Source: Bacillota bacterium
Lineage (GTDB): Bacteria; Bacillota; Sulfobacillia; JAJZYS01; JAJYTV01
DNA: 64,000 nucleotides
Direction of reading: 5' to 3'
NCBI GenBank assembly: GCA_021799275.1
Contig: JAJZAT010000005.1
Span: 57,993-121,992 of the forward strand
Positions 63,900-64,000 of this stretch are shown here, one piece after another. Positions within the stretch are counted from its first letter, which is position 1, and every line of letters starts with the position of its first letter. The notes under the pieces are model-generated. The model was given only the letters and a program-made list of their open reading frames with translations. It had not been told where the DNA came from and made no database searches. The translations under genes and the position numbers were made by a program.

Positions 63900-64000
63900 G
63901 AACGCCCGAAGGGCATAGAAGTCTGGAGGCCGCATTGGGAGGCCTCAGGACGCAGGTTACGCTGTCGGGAGGGCTTACGCCGCCGTGTCGGGCTGGAGGA

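Noticed and set aside
1..64000. tRNA, rRNA, CRISPR arrays, insertion sequences or phage genes
   Set aside because: No cloverleaf-like conserved elements, repeat-spacer pattern, transposase or phage motif was recognised; a dedicated search tool could still find a tRNA that I missed.

Overview
The window is GC-rich and almost fully coding. Genes begin after strong AGGAGG-type ribosome binding sites, very often with TTG or GTG. S-layer-homology (SLH) proteins, an htrA-rlmH gene pair, AbrB/PIN and Phd/RelE toxin-antitoxin modules, a YczE-type membrane protein and secreted proteins with Gram-positive-style signal peptides suggest a high-GC Bacillota (Firmicutes). Two secreted peptidases of families known for activity at low pH (S53 sedolisin and G1 eqolisin) point to an acidophilic lineage such as the Sulfobacillus/Alicyclobacillus-like groups. 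The taxonomic placement is inference.

Layout. 0-6.3 kb: an edge-truncated gene, a pxpA remnant, an XPB-type helicase with a partner sharing its N-terminal domain, an aldo/keto reductase and a Phd/RelE pair. 6.3-13.3 kb: two paralogous secreted proteins (signal peptide, SLH, three Ig-like repeats, DUF1906 glycoside-hydrolase-like domain), each behind a duplicated leader, with a propeller lipoprotein between them. 13.3-20.5 kb: ferredoxin-NADP reductase, a class A penicillin-binding protein, a methyltransferase, a decayed GNAT gene, and a cyclic-di-GMP (GEMM-I) riboswitch plus intrinsic terminator controlling a secreted repeat protein. 20.5-26 kb: AbrB/PIN module, then a minus-strand run of envelope genes (degenerate PAP2-like protein, monofunctional transglycosylase, PAP2 phosphatase, fabH) behind a ribokinase.

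26-34.8 kb: sedolisin, a GNAT enzyme, a short-chain dehydrogenase frameshifted inside an 18-bp perfect palindrome, a kinase-like gene, a peroxiredoxin whose peroxidatic residue is encoded by an in-frame TGA (selenocysteine), rlmH, htrA with an apparent CTG start, and an SLH protein. 35-46 kb: gamma-glutamyltransferase-like protein, small membrane proteins, a two-component system, a ClC channel, a PLP-dependent sulfur enzyme and an M20 peptidase. 46-49 kb: an EAL pseudogene, a degenerate EAL-like protein and an apparently active GGDEF diguanylate cyclase, linking to the riboswitch at 17.8 kb. 49-60 kb: an S15/CocE hydrolase, a propeller lipoprotein, the G1 peptidase, and two two-component systems flanking a tandem pair of secreted coiled-coil paralogs. 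60-63.3 kb: an operon of two ferredoxin-containing MinD-type ATPases, a DUF134-NifX fusion and a NifX-like protein, resembling the orange-protein (Orp) clusters of anaerobes. The window ends with a small secreted protein.

Together these suggest a cell investing in a surface layer, secreted acid proteases and surface sensing, with c-di-GMP control of at least one exported protein. I recognised no tRNA, rRNA, CRISPR array or insertion sequence.
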